Positions 7,224 to 14,547 of a DNA stretch of 34,770 nt are shown here, one piece after another; position 1 is the first letter of the stretch, and the number at the start of each line of letters is the position of its first letter. The position numbers and the translations under genes were made by a program. The DNA comes from Oceanibium sediminis (GTDB taxonomy: Bacteria; Pseudomonadota; Alphaproteobacteria; Rhodobacterales; Rhodobacteraceae), in assembly GCF_003265325.1 (NCBI RefSeq), contig NZ_QGNX01000015.1:1-34770 (forward strand). The letters run 5' to 3'. The notes under the pieces were generated by a model. It had not been told where the DNA came from and made no database searches. It worked only from the letters and a program-made list of their open reading frames with translations.

Positions 7224-9181
7224 TTCTACCCGACAACGAGACAAGCGTCGATCTGCTGAACAACGAGGCCATCGCGCGCACGATCACCGAGTTGCTGCGG
7301 GAACGTCCAGAGCAGGCGATCACCATCGGTGTGCATGGTGATTGGGGAGCAGGAAAGAGCAGCATCTTGGAGATGATCGAGGCATCTCTATCGCCTACCC
7401 CGGACGTTCTCTGCGTGAAATTCAATGGTTGGCGATTCCAGGGGTTCGAGGATGCAAAGATCGCGCTGATCGAGGGCATTGTCACAGAGCTTGTTGCCGA
7501 ACGGTCGCTTGCGACAAATGCGGGTGAAGCGGTCAAGAATATCTTCAAACGCATCGATTGGCTCAAGGTTGCCCGGCAAGGAGGAGGCCTTGCTTTCACA
7601 GCATTGTCGGGAGTTCCGCTGCCCGAGCACATCGACGCGGTCGTTGGTTCGGTCAAGAAGGCGATTGGTGAGCCAGGTGAATTGCTCACTCGGGAAAACT
7701 ATGAGGCCGCCATCGCTGGGATGTCGGGCCTACTGAAGCCAGATGACTCGAAACGGCTTACTGAAGAAATCAGTGAGTTCCGGAAGGCTTTCAAAGATCT
7801 ACTCAACAAGGCTGGTGTCGATCAACTCGTCGTTCTGATCGACGATCTGGACAGATGCCTGCCTGAAGTCGCGATCGAAACGCTGGAGGCAATTCGGCTG
7901 TTCGTATTCACTGAACACACGGCTTTCGTGGTTGCTGCCGATGAAGCGATGATCGAGTATTCGGTGCGAAAGCATTTCCCGGAGTTGCCCGACACGACCG
8001 GACCAAGGGACTATGCGCGAAACTATCTTGAGAAGCTCATCCAGGTGCCATTCAGGATCCCTTCCCTAGGGGAGACGGAAACTCGTATCTATGTGACGCT
8101 CTTGCTCGTGGGGGCGGAGCTCGGAGAAGAGGACACTGAATACCAGAACCTGATCAAAGTGGCTCGCCAGCATCTAGCAAAGCCGTGGCTTTCGACCGGG
8201 CTCTCAGCGGCCACTGTCCGTGACGCCCTCGGCGCCAAAGCCGCCAGCGTTTCAAACGCGCTCACATTAAGTGATCAGATCGGCCAAATTCTGGCTAGCG
8301 GCACGCAAGGCAACCCACGTCAGATCAAGCGCTTCCTGAACACGCTTCTTCTCAGGAACCAGACAGCGCGAGCTCGCGGATTCGGTGACGATGTCAAGCT
8401 TCCTGTCTTGGCGAAACTGATGCTCGCCGAGCGCTTCATGTCCCGCATGTACGATCAGATCGCCTCGGCCGCAGCGAAACACCCAAACGGACATTGCGAG
8501 GACTTGGCGGCCCTCGAGGATCCGACTGAGGCTAAGTCCAAACCAAACAAGAAGCGTGGAGACGGCCCAAAAGTCACCAATCTGGATGATGTCAAAACCA
8601 TACCGAAGGATACGGGACCGAACGAGAGCGCTGTCTTGTCAGAATGGCGAGGGTCGGAGGCTATCCGGGATTGGGCGAGTATGCCGCCGAACCTCGGTGC
8701 GATCGATCTAAGGCCCTATCTCTTCGTCGCAAAAGACAGGAAAGATTACTTCGGCGCCGTATCTGTGCTCGGCAGACTTGGTGCTGTGGTCGAGAGATTG
8801 ATGGGATCGAAGCTGAGTGTTCAGGCCTACGAGACGGAACTTCGGCAGCTCGCGCCAGCCGAAGCAGGCCAAGTGTTCGAAGAACTGAGAGCGCGTATCG
8901 TCGCCAGCGACTCTTTTGACACCGCTCCAGCCGGAGTGGACGGCATAACCGTGCTCGTCAAAGCCCACGATTTCTTACAGACAAACCTTTTAGACCTTCT
9001 CGAATCCCTGCCTTCGGCACGTTGCGGGACATGGGTAGCTTCAGGTTGGGATAGGGTGATCCGCGGCTCGGAGTTCGTTGCTCGCCTGGACACTCTTCTC
9101 GCGACCTGGTCCGAGGAGGGGTCGATGACTTTGAAAGTCGCGGCCCGCGCGGCGACACGCACGCGAAAAGGGGGACGTTGA
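7220..9181 (+). CDS. qatA: QatA, KAP-family P-loop ATPase of the Qat defence system
   Basis: This is a 653-aa KAP-type NTPase. Walker A is GDWGAGKS at residues 40-47, followed by the KAP-typical FNGWRFQGFEDA. Walker B is VVLIDDLDRC at about 203-213. After the NTPase core the motif GNPRQIKRFLNTLLL (about 370-384) is also typical of KAP proteins. The C-terminal third is variable. In the described QatABCD anti-phage system this ATPase is essential together with QatB, QatC and QatD. Identification rests on the domain plus the strict four-gene order. Its ATG overlaps the RES stop and its TGA overlaps the qatB ATG. No clear transmembrane segments were seen, unlike some KAP proteins. Confidence 0.9.
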   Translation: MILPDNETSVDLLNNEAIARTITELLRERPEQAITIGVHGDWGAGKSSILEMIEASLSPTPDVLCVKFNGWRFQGFEDAKIALIEGIVTELVAERSLATNAGEAVKNIFKRIDWLKVARQGGGLAFTALSGVPLPEHIDAVVGSVKKAIGEPGELLTRENYEAAIAGMSGLLKPDDSKRLTEEISEFRKAFKDLLNKAGVDQLVVLIDDLDRCLPEVAIETLEAIRLFVFTEHTAFVVAADEAMIEYSVRKHFPELPDTTGPRDYARNYLEKLIQVPFRIPSLGETETRIYVTLLLVGAELGEEDTEYQNLIKVARQHLAKPWLSTGLSAATVRDALGAKAASVSNALTLSDQIGQILASGTQGNPRQIKRFLNTLLLRNQTARARGFGDDVKLPVLAKLMLAERFMSRMYDQIASAAAKHPNGHCEDLAALEDPTEAKSKPNKKRGDGPKVTNLDDVKTIPKDTGPNESAVLSEWRGSEAIRDWASMPPNLGAIDLRPYLFVAKDRKDYFGAVSVLGRLGAVVERLMGSKLSVQAYETELRQLAPAEAGQVFEELRARIVASDSFDTAPAGVDGITVLVKAHDFLQTNLLDLLESLPSARCGTWVASGWDRVIRGSEFVARLDTLLATWSEEGSMTLKVAARAATRTRKGGR

Positions 9182-10074
9182 TGGGAACGTCCAGCGCGTT
9201 TGGCGGAGCCTCGGGTGGAACGCCACTCGTTCCATCATGGTTGGAAGGTGGTGGATCTGATGACGGTGCACCGGGCGATCCGCGATCCGACGGATCAGGC
9301 AGCGATGCGCCGCCGCCGGGGAACGATCCCGCCGCTCCGCCGGCCGCGCCACCGGAGCGGACCGCGACACCGGTTCCGGGTGAGACCGACCGATACACGT
9401 CCGCTCGAACGAACTTCACCCGTTACGCACGCTCCGGCGGCGATGACCGGAGAAGTATGGGACGCGCTGTATCGCAATATGTATCGAGGTCATCCGGTGG
9501 TGCGGCGCGGGCCGCGAGGCGCATGGGTAGCTCGCGCGGCGCTGCGTCGAGACTCGCGACCATTCTCGGTCAAGTCGGGAATGTGGGCATCGGCGAGGTG
9601 CTCCGCTCTCTCGACCTCGGAGGTCTTGCGGGACGGCCGATCGAGGAGGTATTTGCCGGACTGGCCGATTTCATATGTCCGGATGGGGGCTCCATCGATG
9701 AGGGGATCGCCCGAGATGCCTTCATTGAGACAATCGCTGATCTTGTCGACGCGGGCATAACCGAGATCGACGGATTGACAGCTGATCAGATGCAGACGGT
9801 GTTCGAGCTCTACATCGCACACACGATCGAGGCGCGCATATGCAACGATATCGGGACCCGGGTCGTAAACATGCCATCGGATGTCCGAACTGTCGAGCGC
9901 ATCGAGGCCCAGTTGCAGGAGTTCATCCAGCGAAGTGTGAGCGACGCGGTGAGCGCGTCAGGCGCGGATCTCGGATCGATATCTCGGGAAGACGTCTCCG
10001 GTTTCGTGGACCAGGTCTATGAGGCGACGTTCGAGTTGCTCGAGGCAGCTGGCGAGGCGGAGGCCGACACATGA
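9181..10074 (+). CDS. qatB: QatB, Qat system component of unknown biochemical role
   Basis: This 297-aa protein starts MGTSSAFGG, followed by a long low-complexity Gly/Ser/Pro/Asp-rich stretch (about residues 8-70), an Arg/Ser/Gly-rich segment, and a helical acidic C-terminal domain (about 120-297). An in-frame TTG at 9178 would add one residue, but the ATG at 9181 is preferred because it overlaps the qatA stop as TGATG and leaves Gly at position 2. An MG start is what I recall for QatB proteins. The N terminus is probably unstructured and the protein soluble. Position between qatA and qatC is diagnostic. Gly2 could be the site modified by the QueC-like QatC; see findings. The stop overlaps the qatC start (ATGA). 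Confidence 0.85.
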   Translation: MGTSSAFGGASGGTPLVPSWLEGGGSDDGAPGDPRSDGSGSDAPPPGNDPAAPPAAPPERTATPVPGETDRYTSARTNFTRYARSGGDDRRSMGRAVSQYVSRSSGGAARAARRMGSSRGAASRLATILGQVGNVGIGEVLRSLDLGGLAGRPIEEVFAGLADFICPDGGSIDEGIARDAFIETIADLVDAGITEIDGLTADQMQTVFELYIAHTIEARICNDIGTRVVNMPSDVRTVERIEAQLQEFIQRSVSDAVSASGADLGSISREDVSGFVDQVYEATFELLEAAGEAEADT

Positions 10075-11420
10075 GACGGCACGTCATCGCTGGCAGATTC
10101 GGAAGAACGGACGTCGTCGCGATCCCGATTGCAAGCGACGAGCGAATGACCCTGGTCGACATGCTCGCGGGGAAGAGTCTGGCTCACGGCATTGGGCAAG
10201 CACTCCGTGACATAGCAGATCTGAATCTTGGCCCTACCGAATTGGCCGTCGATTTCATGTTGGTCGCGGCACATGTCCATGCGGCAGATACCAGGATTGC
10301 GCGTGCATCGGAATCTCAAGACGGTTGGTCGCGCGAGATACGTCTGGTCGTACCGGTCAGTGATCCAGAAAGATGGAATTCTGCCTCTCCGATCCTAGAG
10401 AGGATGCTCCGGTTCCTAACTGGGGACCTTTGGCGGGTCGGGTTCCGGTCTCGACCGGGCGACTTCGTCGCGATCGCGGAACCCAGGCCGAAGCCCCTTG
10501 TGCCTGTAGATTTCGACTGCGTGAGTTTGTTTTCGGGTGGGCTCGACAGCTTGGTCGGCGCGATCGACATCCTGAAGTCCGGAAGTAAACCCTTGCTTGT
10601 GAGCCATGCTGGCGAAGGAGCGGTCAGCAAATCTCAAGAGGATTGCTTCTCCTCCCTGAGAGATGCTTTCCCGACCTCGACGTTCGATCGTTTGCGCATC
10701 TGGATGGCTTTTCGCAAGGGTTTGATCGACGGAGTCGATTCCGAGGACACGACCCGCGGCAGGTCGTTTTTGTTCTTCTCACTCGGGGTCGCCGCAGGCG
10801 TCAGCCTCGGCCAGGAGTTCACGTTGAATGTCCCGGAGAACGGTCTCATCGCCTTGAATGTGCCAATGGACCCATTGCGCCTCGGTGCGCTCAGCACCCG
10901 TACGACGCATCCTTTCTACATGGCGAGATGGAATGAACTCCTGACGGCGTTGGATATTAGTGGCCGCCTCGTAAATCCCTATTGGGACAAAACCAAAGGT
11001 GAAATGGTTGCGGCATGCTCCGATTCTTCCATCTTGAAGGGCATTGTCAGTCAATCGCTGTCATGCTCATCGCCGACAAAAGGGCGTTGGGATGGCAGAC
11101 CTCAAGGTCACTGCGGGTATTGTCTACCGTGCTTGATCCGTCGTGCGTCTTTGCTGGGCGACGATCCGACAAGCTATGGTTTGAAAGATCTGCGTAAGAG
11201 AACCCTTGATACGACACACGCTGAAGGACAGCAGGTCCGATCGTTCCAATTGGCCGCGCGACGCGTCGCGAAGCGACCCGAACTAGCAGGTATCTTGATC
11301 CACAAACCGGGACCGCTAAAAGACTATCCGGACCGACTGGATGCCTATGCGGATGTGTATCGGCGGGGCCTAGCGGAAGTTGATCGGTTGCTCGCGGGTG
11401 TCACGACCGCGCCAACATGA
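10071..11420 (+). CDS. qatC: QatC, QueC-like ATP-dependent enzyme of the Qat system
   Basis: This 449-aa protein has a QueC-like ATP pyrophosphatase domain. The PP-loop SGGLDS is at residues 155-160. A zinc-binding cysteine cluster lies near the C terminus (SLSCSS, then CGYCLPC), as in QueC. QueC converts carboxy-deazaguanine to preQ0, but this protein is about twice QueC's usual length. It has an extra 150-residue N-terminal domain, and no other queuosine genes are nearby, so a defence role as QatC fits better than tRNA modification. Both ends overlap neighbours by 4 bp (ATGA with qatB and with qatD), indicating tight co-translation. It is presumably cytoplasmic. Confidence 0.9.
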   Translation: MRRHVIAGRFGRTDVVAIPIASDERMTLVDMLAGKSLAHGIGQALRDIADLNLGPTELAVDFMLVAAHVHAADTRIARASESQDGWSREIRLVVPVSDPERWNSASPILERMLRFLTGDLWRVGFRSRPGDFVAIAEPRPKPLVPVDFDCVSLFSGGLDSLVGAIDILKSGSKPLLVSHAGEGAVSKSQEDCFSSLRDAFPTSTFDRLRIWMAFRKGLIDGVDSEDTTRGRSFLFFSLGVAAGVSLGQEFTLNVPENGLIALNVPMDPLRLGALSTRTTHPFYMARWNELLTALDISGRLVNPYWDKTKGEMVAACSDSSILKGIVSQSLSCSSPTKGRWDGRPQGHCGYCLPCLIRRASLLGDDPTSYGLKDLRKRTLDTTHAEGQQVRSFQLAARRVAKRPELAGILIHKPGPLKDYPDRLDAYADVYRRGLAEVDRLLAGVTTAPT

Positions 11421-12172
11421 GTAACCTGACGATGGCGCAAAACGTCGACTTCCATTGCCACTTGGATCTTTACGCCGACCATGTCGCTGCTGTGCGGTTT
11501 AGAGAGGATCAAAAGGTCTTCACGCTAGCCGTTACGACGACACCGAAGGCATTCCCGCGCAATCGAGAACTCTGCGAGGGCCTCAAATACGTTCGGGCTG
11601 CGGTGGGCCTGCACCCGCAGCTTGTCGGGGAACGTGCGCATGAATTGTCTGTCTGGAAGGAATACGAAGCATCGACACGGTATGTTGGTGAGGTCGGGCT
11701 GGATGCGGGTCGTCGGTTCTATCCGTCGTTTGACCAGCAGAAGGAAATCTTCGCCGAGATACTTGCCACCTGTGCTATGCGCGGCGACAAAATTCTCAGC
11801 GTTCACAGTGTTAGATGCGCCAAGGTCGTACTCGATACGATCGAATCGAAGTTGCCGATCGGCAGAGGCAGGGTGGTGTTGCATTGGTTCAGCGGATCGC
11901 CTTCTGAAGTGCGACGCGCGGTGGAGTTGGGATGCTACTTCTCGGTGAATGAAAGGATGTTTGACATCGAAAGGACCCGGAAACTGGTGAGCAGTTTACC
12001 GAAGTCACGAATCCTGACCGAGACGGACGGCCCGTTTGCGGAGCGCGTCGAGACGCCAATGCGACCGATGGGGGTCGATCGCGCGGTTGACGGGTTGGCG
12101 ACCGCTTTTCATCTCGACCGTCAGGAGCTGCGTGAGCTCGTCCTGCAGAATCTAAAGGACCTGATTTCGTGA
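11417..12172 (+). CDS. qatD: QatD, TatD-family metal-dependent DNase of the Qat system
   Basis: This 251-aa TatD-like hydrolase has all expected metal-ligand motifs: DFHCHLD (HxH, residues 11-17), EVGLDAG with the bridging Glu, a His in SVHSVRC, a His in VLHWFSG, and the Asp in LTETDGPF. TatD enzymes are 3'-5' exonucleases or deoxyribonucleases with a TIM-barrel fold. In Qat this is the nuclease component. The start ATG overlaps the qatC stop (ATGA); a second in-frame ATG at codon 6 is less likely. It is the last gene of the operon, and the DNA becomes AT-rich right after the stop codon with no further gene on this strand. Confidence 0.9.
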   Translation: MSNLTMAQNVDFHCHLDLYADHVAAVRFREDQKVFTLAVTTTPKAFPRNRELCEGLKYVRAAVGLHPQLVGERAHELSVWKEYEASTRYVGEVGLDAGRRFYPSFDQQKEIFAEILATCAMRGDKILSVHSVRCAKVVLDTIESKLPIGRGRVVLHWFSGSPSEVRRAVELGCYFSVNERMFDIERTRKLVSSLPKSRILTETDGPFAERVETPMRPMGVDRAVDGLATAFHLDRQELRELVLQNLKDLIS

Positions 12173-12341
12173 GTACTTCAAGTCGGGTTGAAAGGACTCT
12201 TCAAAATCGGAAAACTCAAATATATTACATAAAATGAATTATCGGATTTTTTACAACGCACTGAAATACAAGCATAAAAATGACCCTTCCCCGACTTCTT
12301 GCGAGGATTCAACTTGCGTGCCGCCGCTCCGTTGATCGAGC
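12173..12341. other. AT-rich gap at the right end of the Qat operon
   Basis: These 169 bp between the convergent qatD and the small minus-strand gene are clearly AT-richer than the rest of the window over 12190-12285. I see no convincing gene, hairpin terminator or direct repeat matching the left side of the defence region. It may mark the edge of acquired DNA. Confidence 0.4.
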
Positions 12342-12512
12342 CTAAGCCGCCTCCGCGATCGGCTCATAGAGCACGCCTTGCACCTCGCCGTCGAACCAGG
12401 CGGGTTGAAGGTCGCCATTGTCCCACTCGTAGAGGTAGCCGACCACTTCGCCAGAGGTCTTTGAGAGGATCCGCATGATGGGTGTGCCGGTCAAACGCGG
12501 GGATTGGGACAT
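12342..12512 (-). CDS. Small protein of unknown function (56 aa)
   Basis: This short minus-strand frame begins MSQSPRLTGTPIMRILSK, and its central segment includes GEVVGYLYEWDNG. An AGAGGAG ribosome-binding site sits 7-8 bp before the ATG. Codon use is GC-rich in third positions like the backbone genes rather than the Qat genes. It contains no membrane segment. The closing residues (VQGVLYEPIAEAA) read like a small folded beta-rich protein. I do not recognise the family. It lies 170 bp downstream of virC2 on the same strand and may be transcribed separately. Confidence 0.6.
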   Translation of the reverse strand: MSQSPRLTGTPIMRILSKTSGEVVGYLYEWDNGDLQPAWFDGEVQGVLYEPIAEAA

Positions 12513-12682
12513 TCTGCTCTCCTCTGAACTCGTTATGCAAAGCGATTGATCTGTAGCGCCGTCACATTCTTGTCGGGGTCTTAGGAGCCTTATGCTGCAC
12601 CTGCAACATGCAATTTGAGGTTGATAGACGCATCGCGAAGATTCTCGCCGCTGAACGACAAAAAACCGCGCGAATTCAAGGC

Positions 12683-13333
12683 CTAATCCTCGACCAAAGT
12701 CTCGGTCGTGACGCTGCCGGGGGGCGAATCTTCGCTCTGCGCCGCAGCATCAGCCAGTTCAGCAAGAATCCTGTCGATCTCCTGCCAGACCAGCGGCTCG
12801 AGCTGGCCGCGGATCAGCGACCACTTGCTGCAGACATCGAGCGGATCCTCGGTGGCCATGATCATGGTCAGGGTTTCGGCATCCACGGCCACGGTCGTGC
12901 GTGTGCGCCAGGAAGACGGTTTCGCGGTTCGGTCGCCTCTCGGCGGAACGAATTTCGGCTTCAACTGCCAGTGTTTTGTCGCGCGCCTCAGTGCGGCCCG
13001 GACGACATGGGCCGGATTGATGCCACAGGCGTTCAGGTCGGCTGCCTGGCGCTCCAGGGCGGTTACCCGCACATCCACCTTCCGGGTCCGCGCAGACTGG
13101 GGATGTGCAGCACCTGGCGAAGGATCAACGACTCCAGGGACCGCTTCGGCATGGGGCGCCGGTGGCCGTTCGGGCTCCATCAGCTCTGACCCCTCGCCTG
13201 CCCGCGTTATCCCAACCCCTTCAGGGTCGGGCCTCGTGACCTCCTGGCGTTGCGGTTTGACAGGCGCTGAGACCTTCAGACCTGCGGCATAGCCGGGGTC
13301 CGGGCGCGTGATCGTGGGGATCTTCTTGCGCAT
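12683..13333 (-). CDS. virC2: VirC2-family conjugal transfer protein
   Basis: This 216-aa protein starts MRKKIPTITRPDPGYAAG. Longer in-frame extensions upstream run into virC1 and look non-coding. The C-terminal half (about residues 88-200) has the VirC2-type ribbon-helix-helix-like segment VDVRVTALERQ, then CGINPAHVVRAALRRA, then a conserved stretch ending in a Trp-rich helix. Agrobacterium VirC2 binds the overdrive sequence beside the T-DNA border and enhances relaxosome activity with VirC1. Here it would do the same at oriT of this element. It starts 4 bp after the virC1 stop codon, forming a two-gene operon transcribed away from the virD genes. The family assignment is from sequence pattern and partner gene. 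Confidence 0.75.
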   Translation of the reverse strand: MRKKIPTITRPDPGYAAGLKVSAPVKPQRQEVTRPDPEGVGITRAGEGSELMEPERPPAPHAEAVPGVVDPSPGAAHPQSARTRKVDVRVTALERQAADLNACGINPAHVVRAALRRATKHWQLKPKFVPPRGDRTAKPSSWRTRTTVAVDAETLTMIMATEDPLDVCSKWSLIRGQLEPLVWQEIDRILAELADAAAQSEDSPPGSVTTETLVED

Positions 13334-13337
13334 CGCG

Positions 13338-14057
13338 TCAGGCCGCGAGGACGTTGTTGAGGATGTCGGTCGCTTCCTCGAGCGCCTCGACCATGTGACG
13401 GACATGGGGCCGCATCAGCGGGTTGGGGTCGGTTTGCTTGCGAAGCGCGATTGCGTGCAAGAGCCCCTTCTCGTCCATCTCCTTGTAGGCGTTCCGGCGC
13501 AGCATCACGGTTTCGATGAGCGGGAACATCCCGATGGCGTTCTCGATCAGCGCCGCATCCGCCTTGGTGGTCTTCGGGTCGACCATGTTCAGGACAACAT
13601 GATGCCGGGGCAGCGCGGAAGCGTCATCGACGCGTGCGGCGAGCTGCCGGAACCAATCCACTGTCTGGCCGCCGACGTCGAAATCCGAGGTCGAGAGCAT
13701 GACCGGGGTGACGATGTGATCGGCGAGCACCGCGATCTCGTCGGACCATTCGGCCCCAACCCCGGCGGTATCGATGAAGATGAAATCCGCCGAGCCGTCC
13801 AGGTAGACCTGTTCGATCATCCGGTCGACGTCGCCGACGCTTTCCGCGACCGACGACCGCAGTTGCGGCGAGCCGTACCCTGCCCTTTCGGCGCGCGCGT
13901 GCCAGGACGACAGCACGCCGGTGCTGTCGGTATCGATGAGCATCACCCGGCGCCCGGCTGCGACGGCCGCGCTCATAAGAGCGCGGGAGAGCGTGGTCTT
14001 GCCACTCCCCCCCTTCCGGGCCATCGCGGCGATCACCACGAGGTTGTCGTTGGGCAT
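13338..14057 (-). CDS. virC1: VirC1-like ParA/MinD-family ATPase
   Basis: This 239-aa ParA-type ATPase has a deviant Walker A KGGSGKTT at residues 15-22, LIDTDSTG (Walker A' Asp) at about 40-47, and FIFIDTAG as Walker B at about 92-99. ParA proteins serve plasmid partition, but the downstream virC2 and divergent virD genes point to VirC1, which recruits relaxosomes to the cell pole. The frame is open far upstream, yet MPNDNLV at 14057 is the sensible start because CGGAGA lies about 9 bp before it and the upstream translation is Cys/Arg/His-rich and non-coding. A possible promoter (TTGACG at 14135-14130 and TATACC at 14114-14109, spacer only 15 bp) lies just upstream. Confidence 0.8.
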   Translation of the reverse strand: MPNDNLVVIAAMARKGGSGKTTLSRALMSAAVAAGRRVMLIDTDSTGVLSSWHARAERAGYGSPQLRSSVAESVGDVDRMIEQVYLDGSADFIFIDTAGVGAEWSDEIAVLADHIVTPVMLSTSDFDVGGQTVDWFRQLAARVDDASALPRHHVVLNMVDPKTTKADAALIENAIGMFPLIETVMLRRNAYKEMDEKGLLHAIALRKQTDPNPLMRPHVRHMVEALEEATDILNNVLAA

Positions 14058-14205
14058 CTGGGCATCTCCGGCAAAAATGGTGAAACGTCGCAAAACGATT
14101 GTCGCGTCGGTATACTGACCGTTTGTGGACGTCAAGCATTGCGCGGGCCGCGCGAGACGGGAGACAACCGGCGCGTCGCACTCTCCGGAGCGCGGATCGC
14201 ACGTA

Positions 14206-14242
14206 GCACCCGACACGGAACGCGTTCCGTGCCGCAGGGTGC
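14206..14242. repeat. Long palindrome in the oriT candidate region
   Basis: CACGGAACGCGTTCCGTG (14214-14231) is a perfect 18-bp palindrome. It is flanked by the inverted pair GCACCC (14206-14211) and GGGTGC (14237-14242). Such a site would suit a symmetric dimer such as a ribbon-helix-helix or ParA-partner protein. Confidence 0.65.
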
Positions 14243-14426
14243 GTAGCGCAGTCAGCGTGTGACGCGGCGCACTGGACGTGAGACGCGTGCCGGACAACAG
14301 AAAGCATCCCGCAGAGAACGGCATGCAGAAGACGGGAAACGGGCCGCGGAACGCGGAAGACGGGGCGCGAAGCGCATCTCGCGGGCTGCAGAAGGCAGCA
14401 CGCGGGATGCACTCCGCAGAAGACGT

Positions 14427-14451
14427 AAAATCGCCCCTACAGGGCGATTTT
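14427..14451. terminator. Hairpin with A/T flanks, bidirectional-terminator-like
   Basis: AAAATCGCCC-CTACA-GGGCGATTTT is a perfect 10-bp inverted repeat with a 5-nt loop. The A run and T run make it look like a bidirectional intrinsic terminator. It has no gene immediately before it on either strand, however, so a structural role in the origin of transfer is an alternative. Confidence 0.5.
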
Positions 14452-14460
14452 CTACATTGA

Positions 14461-14513
14461 GTACAAGCCCTTATGGCCGACTTCACTTGCGTTGGGAGTC
14501 GGCGGGCTTGTAC
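14461..14513. repeat. Nested inverted repeat 35 bp upstream of mobC (best oriT core candidate)
   Basis: GTACAAGCCC (14461-14470) pairs perfectly with GGGCTTGTAC (14504-14513). Inside them GCCGACT (14476-14482) pairs with AGTCGGC (14497-14503). This leaves a 5-nt bulge on one side and a 14-nt loop. An imperfect nested inverted repeat directly upstream of a relaxase operon is the usual architecture of oriT. Confidence 0.55.
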
Positions 14514-14547
14514 GAAGTTGGCAAGAAATAGGAACGTTAACTTCAAA

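Larger units (their letters stand above)
14058..14547. other. Repeat-rich intergenic region, candidate oriT/overdrive between divergent virC and virD genes
   Basis: This 490-bp gap separates virC1 (leftward) from the mobC/virD operon (rightward). It has no convincing gene. The part 14130-14420 is GC-rich and full of short recurring units, for example GCAGAAGACG twice (near 14325 and 14416) and GCATCCCGC at 14304 inverted as GCGGGATGC at 14402. Three clear inverted repeats (annotated separately) lie within it. oriT usually sits beside the relaxase operon, and VirC proteins bind next to it, so this is where transfer should start. No nick-site consensus could be assigned. Confidence 0.5.

Noticed and set aside
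10071-11420. Queuosine biosynthesis gene queC
   Set aside because: The protein is about twice QueC length, no other queuosine genes are near, and it sits in the strict qatA-B-C-D order.
11417-12172. Housekeeping TatD nuclease
   Set aside because: It overlaps qatC by 4 bp and completes the Qat gene order; chromosomal tatD has other neighbours.
12234-12335. 33-codon plus-strand frame in the AT-rich gap
   Set aside because: There is no ribosome-binding site and no protein-like pattern; length is expected by chance.
13338-14057. Plasmid partition parA
   Set aside because: A ParA fold is present, but the partner gene is VirC2-like rather than ParB and the location beside the virD operon favours VirC1. 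Partition activity is not excluded.
13308-14246. 312-aa plus-strand frame
   Set aside because: It is antisense to virC1 and the repeat region; the virC1 ATPase motifs on the minus strand are decisive.
14278-14531. Short plus-strand frames in the virC-virD gap
   Set aside because: They are Arg-rich translations of the repeat region without ribosome-binding sites or neighbours supporting translation.
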